64,000 nt of DNA, taken from contig QHSL01000075.1 of the NCBI GenBank assembly GCA_003220435.1, positions 1-64,000 on the forward strand, written 5' to 3'. The notes under the pieces were generated by a model. That model saw only the letters and a list, made by a program, of their open reading frames with translations, was not told where the DNA came from and ran no database searches. Numbering within the stretch: position 1 is the first letter of the stretch; each line of letters opens with the position of its first letter. Made by a program: the position numbers and the translations under genes. The DNA comes from Candidatus Rokuibacteriota bacterium. Its GTDB lineage: Bacteria > Methylomirabilota > Methylomirabilia > Rokubacteriales > CSP1-6. Shown here one piece after another: positions 20,359 to 29,732 of this stretch.

Positions 20359-21555
20359 ATGGACACCAAGACGCTCCTGGAGTGGTCGGCGAAGTACCAC
20401 ACCCCGAACTACGGAAGCCGGGCTCCGATCGTGCTGGTGCGTGGAGACGGCGTCCGCGTCTGGGACTCGGATGGGCGCGAGTACCTGGACTTCGGGGCCG
20501 GGATCGCGGTCACCTCGCTGGGGCACTGCCACCCGCGCGTGACCGGCGCGATCCAGGAGGCGGCCGCGACGCTCCTGCACGTGTCGAACCTCTATCACGC
20601 GGCGCCGCAGATCCACCTCGCCAAGCTGCTCATCGAGCACTCGTTCGCCGACCGCGTGTTCTTCTCCAACTCCGGGGCGGAGGCCAACGAGGCGGCGCTG
20701 AAGCTCGCCCGGAAATACGCCCGCGAGCGGATCGCCTCCGACCGGGTCGAGTTCGTGGCCACGCGCAACTCGTTCCACGGGCGCACCTTCGCGACGGTCG
20801 CCGCCACCGGGCAGGAGAAGTACCACCACGGCTTCGAGCCGCTGGTGCCCGGGTTCAAGCACGTGGCCTACAACGATCTCCGCGCGATGGAGCGGGCCAT
20901 CGACAACCGGACGGCCGGCGTGATCGTCGAATGCATCCAGGGTGAAGGCGGCGTCAACGTCGCCGACGAAGACTATTTGAGAGGGCTGCGCAAGCTGTGC
21001 GACCAGTCGGGCGCGCTCCTGATCCTCGACGAGATCCAGACGGGCGTCGCGCGGACCGGGCGGCTCTGGTGCTACGAGCACTACGGCATCGAGCCGGACA
21101 TCATGACGCTCGCGAAGGCGCTCGCCAACGGCGTCCCGATCGGCGCGATGCTCACCCGTGACGAGATCGCGAGCGTCCTCGTGGCCGGATCCCACGGATC
21201 CACGTTCGGCGGCACGCCGTTCGTCACGTCGGTGGCGCTGGCGACCCTCACCACCGTCATCGACGGGAAGATCTGGGAGCGGGCCGCCCACAGGGGGCGT
21301 TATCTGATGGACGGCCTCCGGAAGATGCAGGCCGCGACCCCCGTGATCCGTGCGGTCCGGGGCAAGGGGCTCCTGATTGGCGCCGAGCTGTCGGGGCTGG
21401 TCGGCCCCGTCGTCGACGCGTGCCGCGAGGCCGGGCTCCTGGTACTGTCGGCCGGCGAGCGGGTCCTCCGGCTGACCCCGCCGCTGATCGTCGAGGAGCC
21501 CGAGTGCGACCGGGCGCTCGCGATCATCCAGACGGCGCTCGGACGGGTCGGATGA
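20359..21555 (+). CDS. argD: Acetylornithine aminotransferase
   Basis: This class III PLP aminotransferase (398 residues from ATG 20359) transfers an amino group to N-acetylglutamate semialdehyde. Motifs include N-S-G-A-E-A-N-E-A-A, I-L-D-E-I-Q-T-G and the PLP lysine in T-L-A-K-A-L-A-N-G-V-P-I-G. ATG 20359 follows a GAGGT ribosome site at 20346-20350 by 8 bases; an in-frame GTG at 20344 would overlap the argB stop and add five residues. The end overlaps argF (ATGA). Confidence 0.94.
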   Translation: MDTKTLLEWSAKYHTPNYGSRAPIVLVRGDGVRVWDSDGREYLDFGAGIAVTSLGHCHPRVTGAIQEAAATLLHVSNLYHAAPQIHLAKLLIEHSFADRVFFSNSGAEANEAALKLARKYARERIASDRVEFVATRNSFHGRTFATVAATGQEKYHHGFEPLVPGFKHVAYNDLRAMERAIDNRTAGVIVECIQGEGGVNVADEDYLRGLRKLCDQSGALLILDEIQTGVARTGRLWCYEHYGIEPDIMTLAKALANGVPIGAMLTRDEIASVLVAGSHGSTFGGTPFVTSVALATLTTVIDGKIWERAAHRGRYLMDGLRKMQAATPVIRAVRGKGLLIGAELSGLVGPVVDACREAGLLVLSAGERVLRLTPPLIVEEPECDRALAIIQTALGRVG

Positions 21556-22467
21556 AGCGGCACTTCCTGTCCACGGCCGACCTGACCCGCGACGAGGCGC
21601 TCGAGCTGTTCGCGCTCGCCGCCGAGCTCAAGCAGCGGCGCAAGGCCGGCCGCCACTCGACGACGCTGGCCGGAAAGACATTCGCGCTGATCTTCGAGAA
21701 GCCCTCGCTGCGCACCCGCGTGACGTTCGAGGTCGGCATCATCCAGCTCGGTGGCCACGCGGTGCACCTCGCGGCGCGCGAGATCGGCCTCGGCACCCGC
21801 GAGACGGTGCCCGACGTCGCGCGCAACCTTTCGCGGTGGGTCGACGGCATCATGGCGCGCGTCTACGCGCATGCGACGGTCACCGATCTCGCCCGACACG
21901 CCACGGTCCCCGTCATCAACGGGCTCTCGGACCTCGAGCACCCCTGCCAGGCGGTGGCCGACTTCTTCACGCTCTATGAGCGCGGGATCGACTTCACCAC
22001 GATGCGGCTGGCGTGGATCGGCGACGGCAACAACGTCTGCCACTCGGTGATGATCCTGGCCGGCCTGCTGGGCGTGTCGATGGTCGTCGCGTGCCCGCCC
22101 GGCCACGAGCCCGACGCGGGCGTCCAGGCGACCGTGCGGCGCCTCGGCGGCCGGCTCGAGATCACCGAGGATGCGCGCGCGGCCGCCACCGGCGCGGACG
22201 TGCTCTACACCGACGTCTGGACGAGCATGGGGCAGGAGGCCGAGCACGAGCGGCGGCTCGAGGCGTTCAGCCGCTATCAGGTCAACGAGACGCTGGTCGG
22301 CTTCGCCAAGTCCTCGGCGCTGATCATGCACTGCCTGCCGGCGCACCGGGGCGAGGAGATCACCGACGCGGTGCTGGACGGCGCGCGATCGATCGTGCTG
22401 GAGCAGGCGGAGAACCGGCTCCACGCCCAGAAGGCGGTGGTCCACAAGCTGCTCGGAGGATCGCTCG

Positions 22468-22478
<11 letters not shown>
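21552..22478 (+). CDS. argF: Ornithine carbamoyltransferase
   Basis: The 308-residue enzyme forms citrulline from ornithine and carbamoyl phosphate. The carbamoyl-phosphate loop appears as K-P-S-L-R-T-R (S-x-R-T-R form), with H-P-C-Q-A in the middle and the ornithine-site [10 protein letters not shown] near the end. Full length, with 4-base overlap with argD and 11-base overlap with argG. Confidence 0.96.
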
Positions 22479-23676
<1,198 letters not shown>

Positions 23677-23679
23677 CCC

Positions 23680-24411
23680 GTGCGGATCGAGGTGGTCCCG
23701 ACCGCCGATGCGGTTGTCCCGGCCGACCTCCACGGGATGACGGCCCTGGTGATCGACGTCCTCCGCGCCTCGACCACGATCATCACCGCGTTCGCCCAGG
23801 GCTGCCGCGCGATCGTTCCCGTCGGCGATCCGGCCGACGCGCGACGCCGCGCCGGCGCGGTGGCCGGCGACGGCGTCCTGACCGCCGGCGAGCGGGAAGG
23901 GGAGCCGATTCCGGGATTCGATCTCGGAAACTCCCCGGTGGAGTTCGGCGCCGCTCGCCTGGACGGCAAGACCGTGTTTTTCACGACCAGCAACGGCACG
24001 CGGACGCTCCTGGCGGCGCGCGCGGCGCGGGCGATCGGGGTGGCGGCGCTCGTCAACGTCACCGCGGCCGCGGCGTGGGCCGCCGGCGGCGGGCGCAACG
24101 TCGCCGTCCTGTGCGCGGGCTCGCTCGGCGCGCCCGCCCTGGAGGACTGGACGTGCGCCGGGCTCGTCGTGGATCGTCTGCTGGCGACCCTCCCGACGGC
24201 CGTCCTGGGCGACGGCGCCCGCGACGCGCTCGACACCGGGCTCCGCTACCGTGACGACCTGAGCCGGCTCAGGCGGGACGCGCCGTGGGCCCGGCGACTG
24301 ATCGCGGCCGGCCGGTCCGCCGACGTGGACGCGTGCCTGCGCCTCGACACCACCACGCTCGTGCCCCGCTACGTGCCCAGCGTTGACAAGATCGTGGGCG
24401 ACCCCCGATAA
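23680..24411 (+). CDS. ComB family 2-phosphosulfolactate phosphatase-like protein
   Basis: The 243-residue protein matches the ComB family: I-D-V-L-R-A-S-T-T near 26-34, G-E-R-E-G near 72 and T-S-N-G-T-R-T near 105. In methanogens ComB dephosphorylates 2-phosphosulfolactate on the way to coenzyme M. Many bacteria that make no coenzyme M carry a homologue, and its substrate there is uncertain. GTG start, 3 bases after argG. No other coenzyme M or sulfolactate genes are present, so family membership is firm but the function is open. Confidence 0.85.
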   Translation: MRIEVVPTADAVVPADLHGMTALVIDVLRASTTIITAFAQGCRAIVPVGDPADARRRAGAVAGDGVLTAGEREGEPIPGFDLGNSPVEFGAARLDGKTVFFTTSNGTRTLLAARAARAIGVAALVNVTAAAAWAAGGGRNVAVLCAGSLGAPALEDWTCAGLVVDRLLATLPTAVLGDGARDALDTGLRYRDDLSRLRRDAPWARRLIAAGRSADVDACLRLDTTTLVPRYVPSVDKIVGDPR

Positions 24412-24448
24412 TGGCGACGCTGATTGGTCACGGCGACGGAGTCCCAGC

Positions 24449-25018
24449 GTGAACTTGCCGATCGGCCTCACCCTGACTCGCATCGTGGCGGTTCCCCTGT
24501 TGATCGTCTTCCTCATCTCGTCCTCCCGGGTGCACGCGGTGATCGCGGCCGCGATCTTCATCCTCTCCGCGATCACCGACTGGGCGGACGGCATGCTCGC
24601 GCGCCGGCGGAACCAGGTCACGACGCTCGGCACCCTGCTCGATCCGATCGCCGACAAGCTGCTGGTGGCGGCGGCGCTGGTCTCGCTGCTGGCGATCGAC
24701 AAGATCCAGGCGTGGATCGTGGTCGTGATCGTCGGTCGCGAGCTGGCGGTGACGGGCCTGCGCGCCGTCGCGGCGTCGGTCGGGGTCGTCGTGCCGGCGT
24801 CGCGGCTGGCCAAGTGGAAGACGGTGAGCCAGTACGTCGCCATCACCATGCTGATCGTCGAGAAAGGGTTCGATCCGCCCGGATTCCACGTCGCCGCCAC
24901 CGCGGTCCTGTGGGTCGCGCTCTTCCTCACGGTGGGCTCGGCCATCGACTACTTCTACCGATTCCTCCGGAAGGCCGACTACCGAGCGATCGTGCCGGGC
25001 GAAGAACGCTGGTCGTGA
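24449..25018 (+). CDS. pgsA: CDP-diacylglycerol-glycerol-3-phosphate phosphatidyltransferase
   Basis: The 189-residue membrane enzyme starts phosphatidylglycerol synthesis. The CDP-alcohol phosphotransferase signature D-G-x2-A-R-x8-G-x3-D-x3-D is complete (D-G-M-L-A-R ... G-T-L-L-D-P-I-A-D-K). About five transmembrane helices are apparent. The GTG start at 24449 gives the usual N-L-P-I-G-L-T-L-T-R-I N-terminus. It overlaps plsY by 4 bases, making a phospholipid block with plsY and gpsA. Confidence 0.94.
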   Translation: MNLPIGLTLTRIVAVPLLIVFLISSSRVHAVIAAAIFILSAITDWADGMLARRRNQVTTLGTLLDPIADKLLVAAALVSLLAIDKIQAWIVVVIVGRELAVTGLRAVAASVGVVVPASRLAKWKTVSQYVAITMLIVEKGFDPPGFHVAATAVLWVALFLTVGSAIDYFYRFLRKADYRAIVPGEERWS

Positions 25019-25629
25019 GCGGCGCCGTCGGGATCGTCGCCGCCTACCTGATCGGCGCGGTGCCCATCGGCTACATCGTCGGGCGCGCCTTCGGCGTCGC
25101 CGACATTCGCCGGCACGGCAGCGGGACCATCGGCGCCACCAACGTCCTCCGAACGGCCGGCCGGCTCCCGGCGATCCTCACCCTCGGAGGGGACATCGCG
25201 AAGGGCTACCTCGCGGTGGTCTTCGGCGGAGCGCTGGCCGCCGGCGCGGCGAGCGGTGATCAAGGCGCGGCAGCCGCCTGCGCCGTCGCCGCGGTCATCG
25301 GCAATTGCTGGTCGGTCTTTCTCGGCTTCCGCGGCGGCAAGGGAGTCGCGACGGGGCTCGGCGCCCTCCTGCGGCTGGTGCCGTGGGCGGTGCTGCCGGC
25401 GGCCGCCGTCTGGCTCGCCGTCACGATCAGCTTCCGCTGGGTGTCGCTGGGCTCGATCCTGGCCGCGGTCTGCGTGCCGATCGGCGCGCTGCTCCTCGGC
25501 CACTCCTTTCCCGCGGTGATCGCGGCGCTCGCGATCGCGGCCGTGATCGTCGCGCGCCACCACGCCAACATCGCGCGCCTGCTCGCCGGTCAGGAGCCGA
25601 AGCTGGGACAACGGCGTTCCTCGGCATGA
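25015..25629 (+). CDS. plsY: Acyl phosphate:glycerol-3-phosphate acyltransferase
   Basis: The 204-residue integral membrane protein has the PlsY motifs: G-S-G-T-I-G-A-T-N-V-L-R (motif 1), G-G-K-G-V-A-T-G-L-G (motif 2) and the last loop with H-H-A-N-I-x-R-L-L-x-G. It makes lysophosphatidate from glycerol-3-phosphate, the product of the next gene, gpsA. GTG 25015 overlaps the pgsA stop and the end overlaps gpsA. Confidence 0.95.
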   Translation: MSGAVGIVAAYLIGAVPIGYIVGRAFGVADIRRHGSGTIGATNVLRTAGRLPAILTLGGDIAKGYLAVVFGGALAAGAASGDQGAAAACAVAAVIGNCWSVFLGFRGGKGVATGLGALLRLVPWAVLPAAAVWLAVTISFRWVSLGSILAAVCVPIGALLLGHSFPAVIAALAIAAVIVARHHANIARLLAGQEPKLGQRRSSA

Positions 25630-26615
25630 GCGTCGCGGTGATCGGTGGCGGCAGCTGGGGAACGGCGCTGGCGATTCACGTCGCGCGCAGCAGCGGGCCG
25701 GTGCGTCTCTGGGCCCGCGAGACTGAAGTGGTCGAGGGGATCCGCACCCGGCGGCGGAGCCCGTGGTACCTCGCCGATCTCGACGTCCCGACCGCCGTCG
25801 AGGCGACGACGGACATGGCCGAGGCGCTACACGGCGCCACGCTGGTGATCGTGGTGGTGCCGTCCGAGTTCGTCGCGGCGACGCTCAAGCTCCTGCCACC
25901 GATTCCGCCGGACGTCCCGATCCTGTCCGCGACAAAAGGGTTCGATCCCGAGCGTCACCGGCGCGTGAGCGAGGTGATCGCCGAGCAATTCCCGGACGCG
26001 CGGGTGGCCGTGCTGTCGGGCCCGACGTTCGCCCGCGAGGTCGCCCTGGGCCGTCCGACGGCGGCGGTGATCGCGTCTCGCGACGACACCCTGGCGGCGT
26101 CGCTCCAGCGGCGGCTCGGCACCCGCGAGTTCCGCCTCTACTCCAACCGCGACGTGGTGGGAGTCGAGACGGGCGGCGCGATGAAGAACGTCATGGCCAT
26201 CGCCACGGGAATTTCCGACGGGCTCGGCCTCGGCGAGAACGCGCGCGCCGCGCTCATCACGCGGGGCCTCGCCGAGATGACGCGGCTCGCGGTCTCGCTA
26301 GGGGCGACGTCGGGGACGCTGGCCGGGCTGGCCGGGCTGGGAGACCTCGTCCTCACGTGCACCGGAAGCCTCTCGCGCAACCGCCAGCTCGGCATGGCCC
26401 TCGCGAAGGGCGAGAGCAAGGCGTCGCTCGAGCGCGAGACGCGGATGATCGCCGAGGGCGCGCGGACCGTTACATCGGCGCTGGCGCTCGCCCGCCGCCA
26501 CTCGGTGAGCCTGCCGATCTGCCACGAGGTGGGCGCCGTGCTGTTCGAGGGCAAGTCGCCGGTGGACGCTCTCACCGCGCTCCTCGAGCGTCCCCCCAAG
26601 CGGGAGGACCGGTAG
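25626..26615 (+). CDS. gpsA: NAD(P)-dependent glycerol-3-phosphate dehydrogenase
   Basis: The 329-residue enzyme reduces dihydroxyacetone phosphate to glycerol-3-phosphate. The Rossmann motif G-G-G-S-W-G-T-A lies at residues 7-14. The family stretches L-S-G-P-T-F-A-R-E-V, the catalytic lysine in E-T-G-G-A-M-K-N-V, and G-L-G-D-L-V-L-T-C-T are present. Overlap with plsY (ATGA) and direct supply of its substrate support a functional unit. Confidence 0.96.
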   Translation: MSVAVIGGGSWGTALAIHVARSSGPVRLWARETEVVEGIRTRRRSPWYLADLDVPTAVEATTDMAEALHGATLVIVVVPSEFVAATLKLLPPIPPDVPILSATKGFDPERHRRVSEVIAEQFPDARVAVLSGPTFAREVALGRPTAAVIASRDDTLAASLQRRLGTREFRLYSNRDVVGVETGGAMKNVMAIATGISDGLGLGENARAALITRGLAEMTRLAVSLGATSGTLAGLAGLGDLVLTCTGSLSRNRQLGMALAKGESKASLERETRMIAEGARTVTSALALARRHSVSLPICHEVGAVLFEGKSPVDALTALLERPPKREDR

Positions 26616-26618
26616 CCG

Positions 26619-27617
26619 ATGCCGGAGCTGCGCAAGGACCCGGTGGTTGGTCGGTGGGTCATCATCGCCACGGAGCGCGCACGACGGCCGTCCGACTTCG
26701 TCACCCAGCCGGTCCGGCCGCTCGGCGCGGACTGCGTGTTCTGCGAGGGCCGCGAGGAGGCGACACCGCCCGAGATCCTCGCCGGACGCCCCGCCGGGAG
26801 TCGGCCGAACGGGCCGGGCTGGACGTACCGGGTCGTGTCGAACAAATTCCCGGCGCTCCGCATCGAGGGCGAGCTCGAGCCCGCCGGCGAGGGTCTCTTC
26901 GATCGGATGAACGGGATCGGCGCCCACGAGGTCGTGATCGAGGCGCCGCAGCACGCGACCTCGCTGGCGGCCCTCGGCGTCGACGCCGTCACCGACGTGC
27001 TCCTGGCGTTCCGCGAGCGCGTGCTCGATCTGAAGAAAGACCCGCGGCTCGCCTACGTGCTCGTGTTCAAGAACCACGGCGAGGCGGCGGGAGCCTCGCT
27101 CGAGCATCCCCACTCCCAGCTCATCGCAACGCCCATCATCCCGAGCATGGTGGCGGAGGAGCTCACGGGCTCCGCCCAGTACTTCCAGATGAAGGAGCGG
27201 TGCGTCTGGTGCGACATGCTCCGGCAGGAGCGCCGGGGCGGGTTGCGCCTCATCCTCGAGGTTCAGGGGTTCGTGGCGCTCGCGCCGTTCGCGCCGCGGT
27301 TTCCGTTCGAGTCGTGGATCCTGCCCGTCCACCACCGGGCGGCGTTCGAGGACTCCACCGAGGAGGAGCTGCGCGGGCTGGCCGCCGCCCTCGGCGAGTT
27401 CCTGCGTCGGATGAACCACGTCCTGAGCGATCCGCCGTTCAACTTCATGCTGCATACGGCGCCGTTTCGCGAGGGCCACGTCGAGTCGTTCCACTGGCAT
27501 CTGGAGATCATCCCCAAGCTCACGCGCGTCGCCGGCTTCGAGTGGGGAAGCGGGTTCTTCATCAACCCGATGCCGCCGGAGGACGCCGCCGACGCGCTGC
27601 GGGGAGACGGCGGCTGA
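26619..27617 (+). CDS. galT: Galactose-1-phosphate uridylyltransferase family protein
   Basis: This 332-residue GalT homologue belongs to the HIT superfamily. The nucleotidylated histidine motif is H163-P-H165, and a zinc-type C-x2-C pair is seen in D-C-V-F-C-E. The C-terminal half repeats the fold with F-H-W-H-L-E-I. It would exchange UMP between UDP-glucose and hexose-1-phosphate; bacterial homologues of this length can also use ADP-glucose or other sugars. No other Leloir gene is nearby, so the exact substrate is open. It starts 3 bases after gpsA. Confidence 0.88.
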   Translation: MPELRKDPVVGRWVIIATERARRPSDFVTQPVRPLGADCVFCEGREEATPPEILAGRPAGSRPNGPGWTYRVVSNKFPALRIEGELEPAGEGLFDRMNGIGAHEVVIEAPQHATSLAALGVDAVTDVLLAFRERVLDLKKDPRLAYVLVFKNHGEAAGASLEHPHSQLIATPIIPSMVAEELTGSAQYFQMKERCVWCDMLRQERRGGLRLILEVQGFVALAPFAPRFPFESWILPVHHRAAFEDSTEEELRGLAAALGEFLRRMNHVLSDPPFNFMLHTAPFREGHVESFHWHLEIIPKLTRVAGFEWGSGFFINPMPPEDAADALRGDGG

Positions 27618-27644
27618 AATCGTGATAAGATCAGGCGCTGTGGC

Positions 27645-27719
<75 letters not shown>

Positions 27720-27755
27720 GACTCTCTTCGATCGACCGGCTCCCTCCAGCGGGAC

Positions 27756-27831
27756 GGCGGCGTAGCCAAGTGGCTAAGGCGGAGGTCTGCAAAACCTCTA
27801 CTCCGCGGTTCGAATCCGCGCGCCGCCTCCA
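27756..27831 (+). tRNA. tRNA-Cys (GCA)
   Basis: A full cloverleaf is seen: acceptor GGCGGCG/CGCCGCC, anticodon loop CTGCAAA with anticodon GCA, T loop GGTTCGAATCC and encoded CCA at 27829-27831. It lies 36 bases after tRNA-Gly and is probably cotranscribed with it. Confidence 0.96.
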
Positions 27832-27870
27832 CCACGTCAACCCACTCTAAGGAGATTCGCGGAGACCGAC

Positions 27871-28242
27871 ATGGCCGAGGAGATCAAGCGGATGGGGCCC
27901 CCGAAGGCGACCGACCTCAAGGGCGAAGAGTTCACGTGGAGCATTCAGCTCAGCGCCGCGCCGTCGCGAGAGTGGTCGAAGCTTTTCTCGGAGCCGGCCG
28001 AGTCGACGGTCCTTTGCCATCCGCGCCGCCTCGGCATGATGCACCAGGCGCTCGTCTTCAAGTCGGATGAGAGCCATCTCTCGACCTGGATCCAGTACGT
28101 CGACAAGTGGATCGCGGGCGCCAACCGGAGCCTTCTGGAGATGGAAGAGGCGGAGAGGCAGAAGAAGGCCAAAGCTCTCGTCGAGGAAGAGGAGCGTCAG
28201 CGGCGCATCCGGGAGGTCAACGAGAAGGCCAAGAACCTCTGA
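27871..28242 (+). CDS. Small protein of unknown function between two tRNA genes
   Basis: I do not recognise this 123-residue protein. It is well supported as a gene: an AAGGAG ribosome site near 27849, ATG start, and codon use like its neighbours. The N-terminal 70 residues mix strands and one helix, including W-S-I-Q-L-S-A-A-P-S and L-C-H-P-R-R-L-G. The C-terminal third (about 85-120) is a highly charged helix rich in E, K, R and A (M-E-E-A-E-R-Q-K-K-A-K-A), probably a coiled coil. There is no signal peptide or membrane segment. The stop is 4 bases before tRNA-Leu, so both may be on one transcript. Confidence 0.75.
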   Translation: MAEEIKRMGPPKATDLKGEEFTWSIQLSAAPSREWSKLFSEPAESTVLCHPRRLGMMHQALVFKSDESHLSTWIQYVDKWIAGANRSLLEMEEAERQKKAKALVEEEERQRRIREVNEKAKNL

Positions 28243-28246
28243 GCGC

Positions 28247-28332
28247 GGGGGCGTGGCGTAATGGCAGCCGCTGAGGACTTAAAATCCTCTGTCCGAAAGG
28301 ACGTGCAGGTTCGAGTCCTGCCGCCCCTACCA
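28247..28332 (+). tRNA. tRNA-Leu (UAA)
   Basis: This 86-base class II tRNA has acceptor GGGGGCG/CGCCCCT with a G-U first pair, D arm with TGGCGTAATGGCAG, anticodon loop CTTAAAA with anticodon TAA, a long variable arm (TGTCCGAAAGGACG), T loop GGTTCGAGTCC and encoded CCA at 28330-28332. Confidence 0.94.
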
Positions 28333-28389
28333 AGTCCTCTCGTCCCGCGCCCCGCCGATCTCAAACCCGATCAGTTTGCGGCGTATGGC

Positions 28390-28840
28390 GATCTGCTCGG
28401 TCGCCTCCACGTCTCGTTGCACCAGCGTCAGCGGCATGTCATCCAGAGGGTTGCCGTAGCCATCGGTGCGCTACGCCCAGGCCGGCCGGTCGGCTTGCGC
28501 CGCCGAGGACCCGTCGTGATCGTCAACGCGTACTCGAACGCGTGGCCTGTACTGTTTCCGCAGCACGGCCCCGGTCGGAAGCATCTGCGACCGATCATCC
28601 TCGAACCGTGGCAGAAGAGCATTGTCGAGCAGTTGCCGCAACGATCCGGCTTATTCGTTCACGAATCATTCGGAGGACATTCTGCGGCTTTTTCTGTGGG
28701 CGTGCGAACGTGTCGGTCTGCATCCGCGGCGCGCGAGTCGCGTCGTAGCCTCGATCGCTCGGCGCGCCGACGTCGCGAGGCTGGACGCCCTCTTCTCCGA
28801 CGACCGAGCCAGCGACATCCCGGCGCTAGCGATCAACTGA
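28390..28840 (+). pseudogene. Decayed LAGLIDADG homing-endonuclease-like gene
   Basis: The 539 bases between tRNA-Leu and lgt have no intact gene, but two frames look like pieces of one protein. The first (about 28500-28640) reads F-P-Q-H-G-P-G-R-K-H-L-R-P-I-I-L-E-P-W-Q. The second, in another frame (about 28640-28840), reads Y-S-F-T-N-H-S-E-D-I-L-R-L-F and ends with R-R-A-D-V-A-R-L-D-A-L-F. Both blocks resemble, in this order, LAGLIDADG-type endonuclease-like proteins common in actinobacteria and related genomes. The expected middle block containing H-S-D-G is missing, so a frame-shifting deletion near 28620-28640 is inferred. The family call is from memory of the motif pattern. Confidence 0.5.
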
Positions 28841-28855
28841 TCCTCGGCCACCTCG

Positions 28856-28864
28856 TGCTATCCT
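28856..28864 (+). promoter_or_regulatory. Candidate extended -10 box of lgt
   Basis: TGC-TATCCT (28856-28864) ends 7 bases before the lgt GTG at 28872. There is no ribosome site between them, which fits a leaderless or nearly leaderless mRNA. Confidence 0.4.
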
Positions 28865-28871
28865 GCCCGCT

Positions 28872-29675
28872 GTGCTGGCCTTCGTCTTGACCTCGCCAGG
28901 CGCCATCGCCTTCCAGGTCGGTCCCGTAATCATCCGCTGGTACGGCATCTTGATGGCGACGTCGATCGTCGTGGGGCTCTGGCTCGGCTACCGCCGCGCG
29001 ACGCGTGATGGGCTGCCAGCCGACGACATCATCAGCGCCGGGCAGTGGGCAATCCTGGCCGGCCTCATCGGCGCGCGGCTCTACGAGGTCGCGTTCAACT
29101 GGGACTACTACGGTCGCTACCCTGCCAAGATCGTCGCAGTCTGGGAGGGCGGGCTCGCCATGCACGGCGGCTTGATCGTCGGCCCGCTGGTCGGCGCATG
29201 GCTCGCGATCCGGTGGCAATTGCCGGTGCTGCGGGGGCTCGACGTGGCGGGTCCGTCGATGGTGCTCGGGCAAGCGATCGGCCGCTGGGGGAACTTCTTC
29301 AACGAGGAAGCGTTCGGTCGACCGACCGATCTGCCGTGGAAGCTCTACATCTCGCCCGAGCACCGGCCGCTCGGCTACGCGCAGTACGAGTACTTCCACC
29401 CGACGTTTCTCTACGAATCGTTGTGGGACTTCGCCGTCTTTGTGGCGCTGACCGCGTGGCTGCGCCCCAAGCTCCGCGAGCGACCGGGCGCGTTGTTCTT
29501 CTCTTACGTGGGTCTCTATTCGATCGGCCGCTTCGCGATCGAGGCCTTGCGCCTGGATAGCTTCTGGCTGGGCTCGTTCCGCGTCCCGCAGATCGCGAGC
29601 GTCATCGGTATCTTCGTCGCCGTGGCCGGACTCGCGTGGACGAGTCGCCGCGCCTCTTCGCTGGCCGCCGGCTAG
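28872..29675 (+). CDS. lgt: Prolipoprotein diacylglyceryl transferase
   Basis: The 267-residue membrane enzyme attaches diacylglycerol to the lipobox cysteine of lipoproteins. The Lgt signature G-R-W-G-N-F-F-N-E-E-A-F-G is present near residues 137-149. Other conserved parts are R-W-Y-G-I near the start, H-G-G-L near 98 and H-P-T-F-L-Y-E-S. About seven transmembrane helices are seen. GTG start follows a -10-like box closely. Several lipoproteins in this window (at 12597, 33277 and 58488) would be substrates. A short GC hairpin at 29688-29702 lies downstream. Confidence 0.95.
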   Translation: MLAFVLTSPGAIAFQVGPVIIRWYGILMATSIVVGLWLGYRRATRDGLPADDIISAGQWAILAGLIGARLYEVAFNWDYYGRYPAKIVAVWEGGLAMHGGLIVGPLVGAWLAIRWQLPVLRGLDVAGPSMVLGQAIGRWGNFFNEEAFGRPTDLPWKLYISPEHRPLGYAQYEYFHPTFLYESLWDFAVFVALTAWLRPKLRERPGALFFSYVGLYSIGRFAIEALRLDSFWLGSFRVPQIASVIGIFVAVAGLAWTSRRASSLAAG

Positions 29676-29717
29676 CAACTGGGACGGGGTCGGTCGCCGA
29701 CCGCACCGTCAAGCGCG

Positions 29718-29726
29718 TGGTACACT
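29718..29726 (+). promoter_or_regulatory. Candidate extended -10 box of the radical SAM gene
   Basis: TGG-TACACT (29718-29726) lies exactly 6 bases before the ATG at 29733, with no ribosome binding site between them. Confidence 0.45.
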
Positions 29727-29732
29727 AGCACG

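Noticed and set aside
28261-28890. A 209-codon frame starting inside tRNA-Leu
   Set aside because: It overlaps the tRNA and the start of lgt. Only its middle part resembles a protein, and the matching continuation is in another frame, so a pseudogene is more likely.
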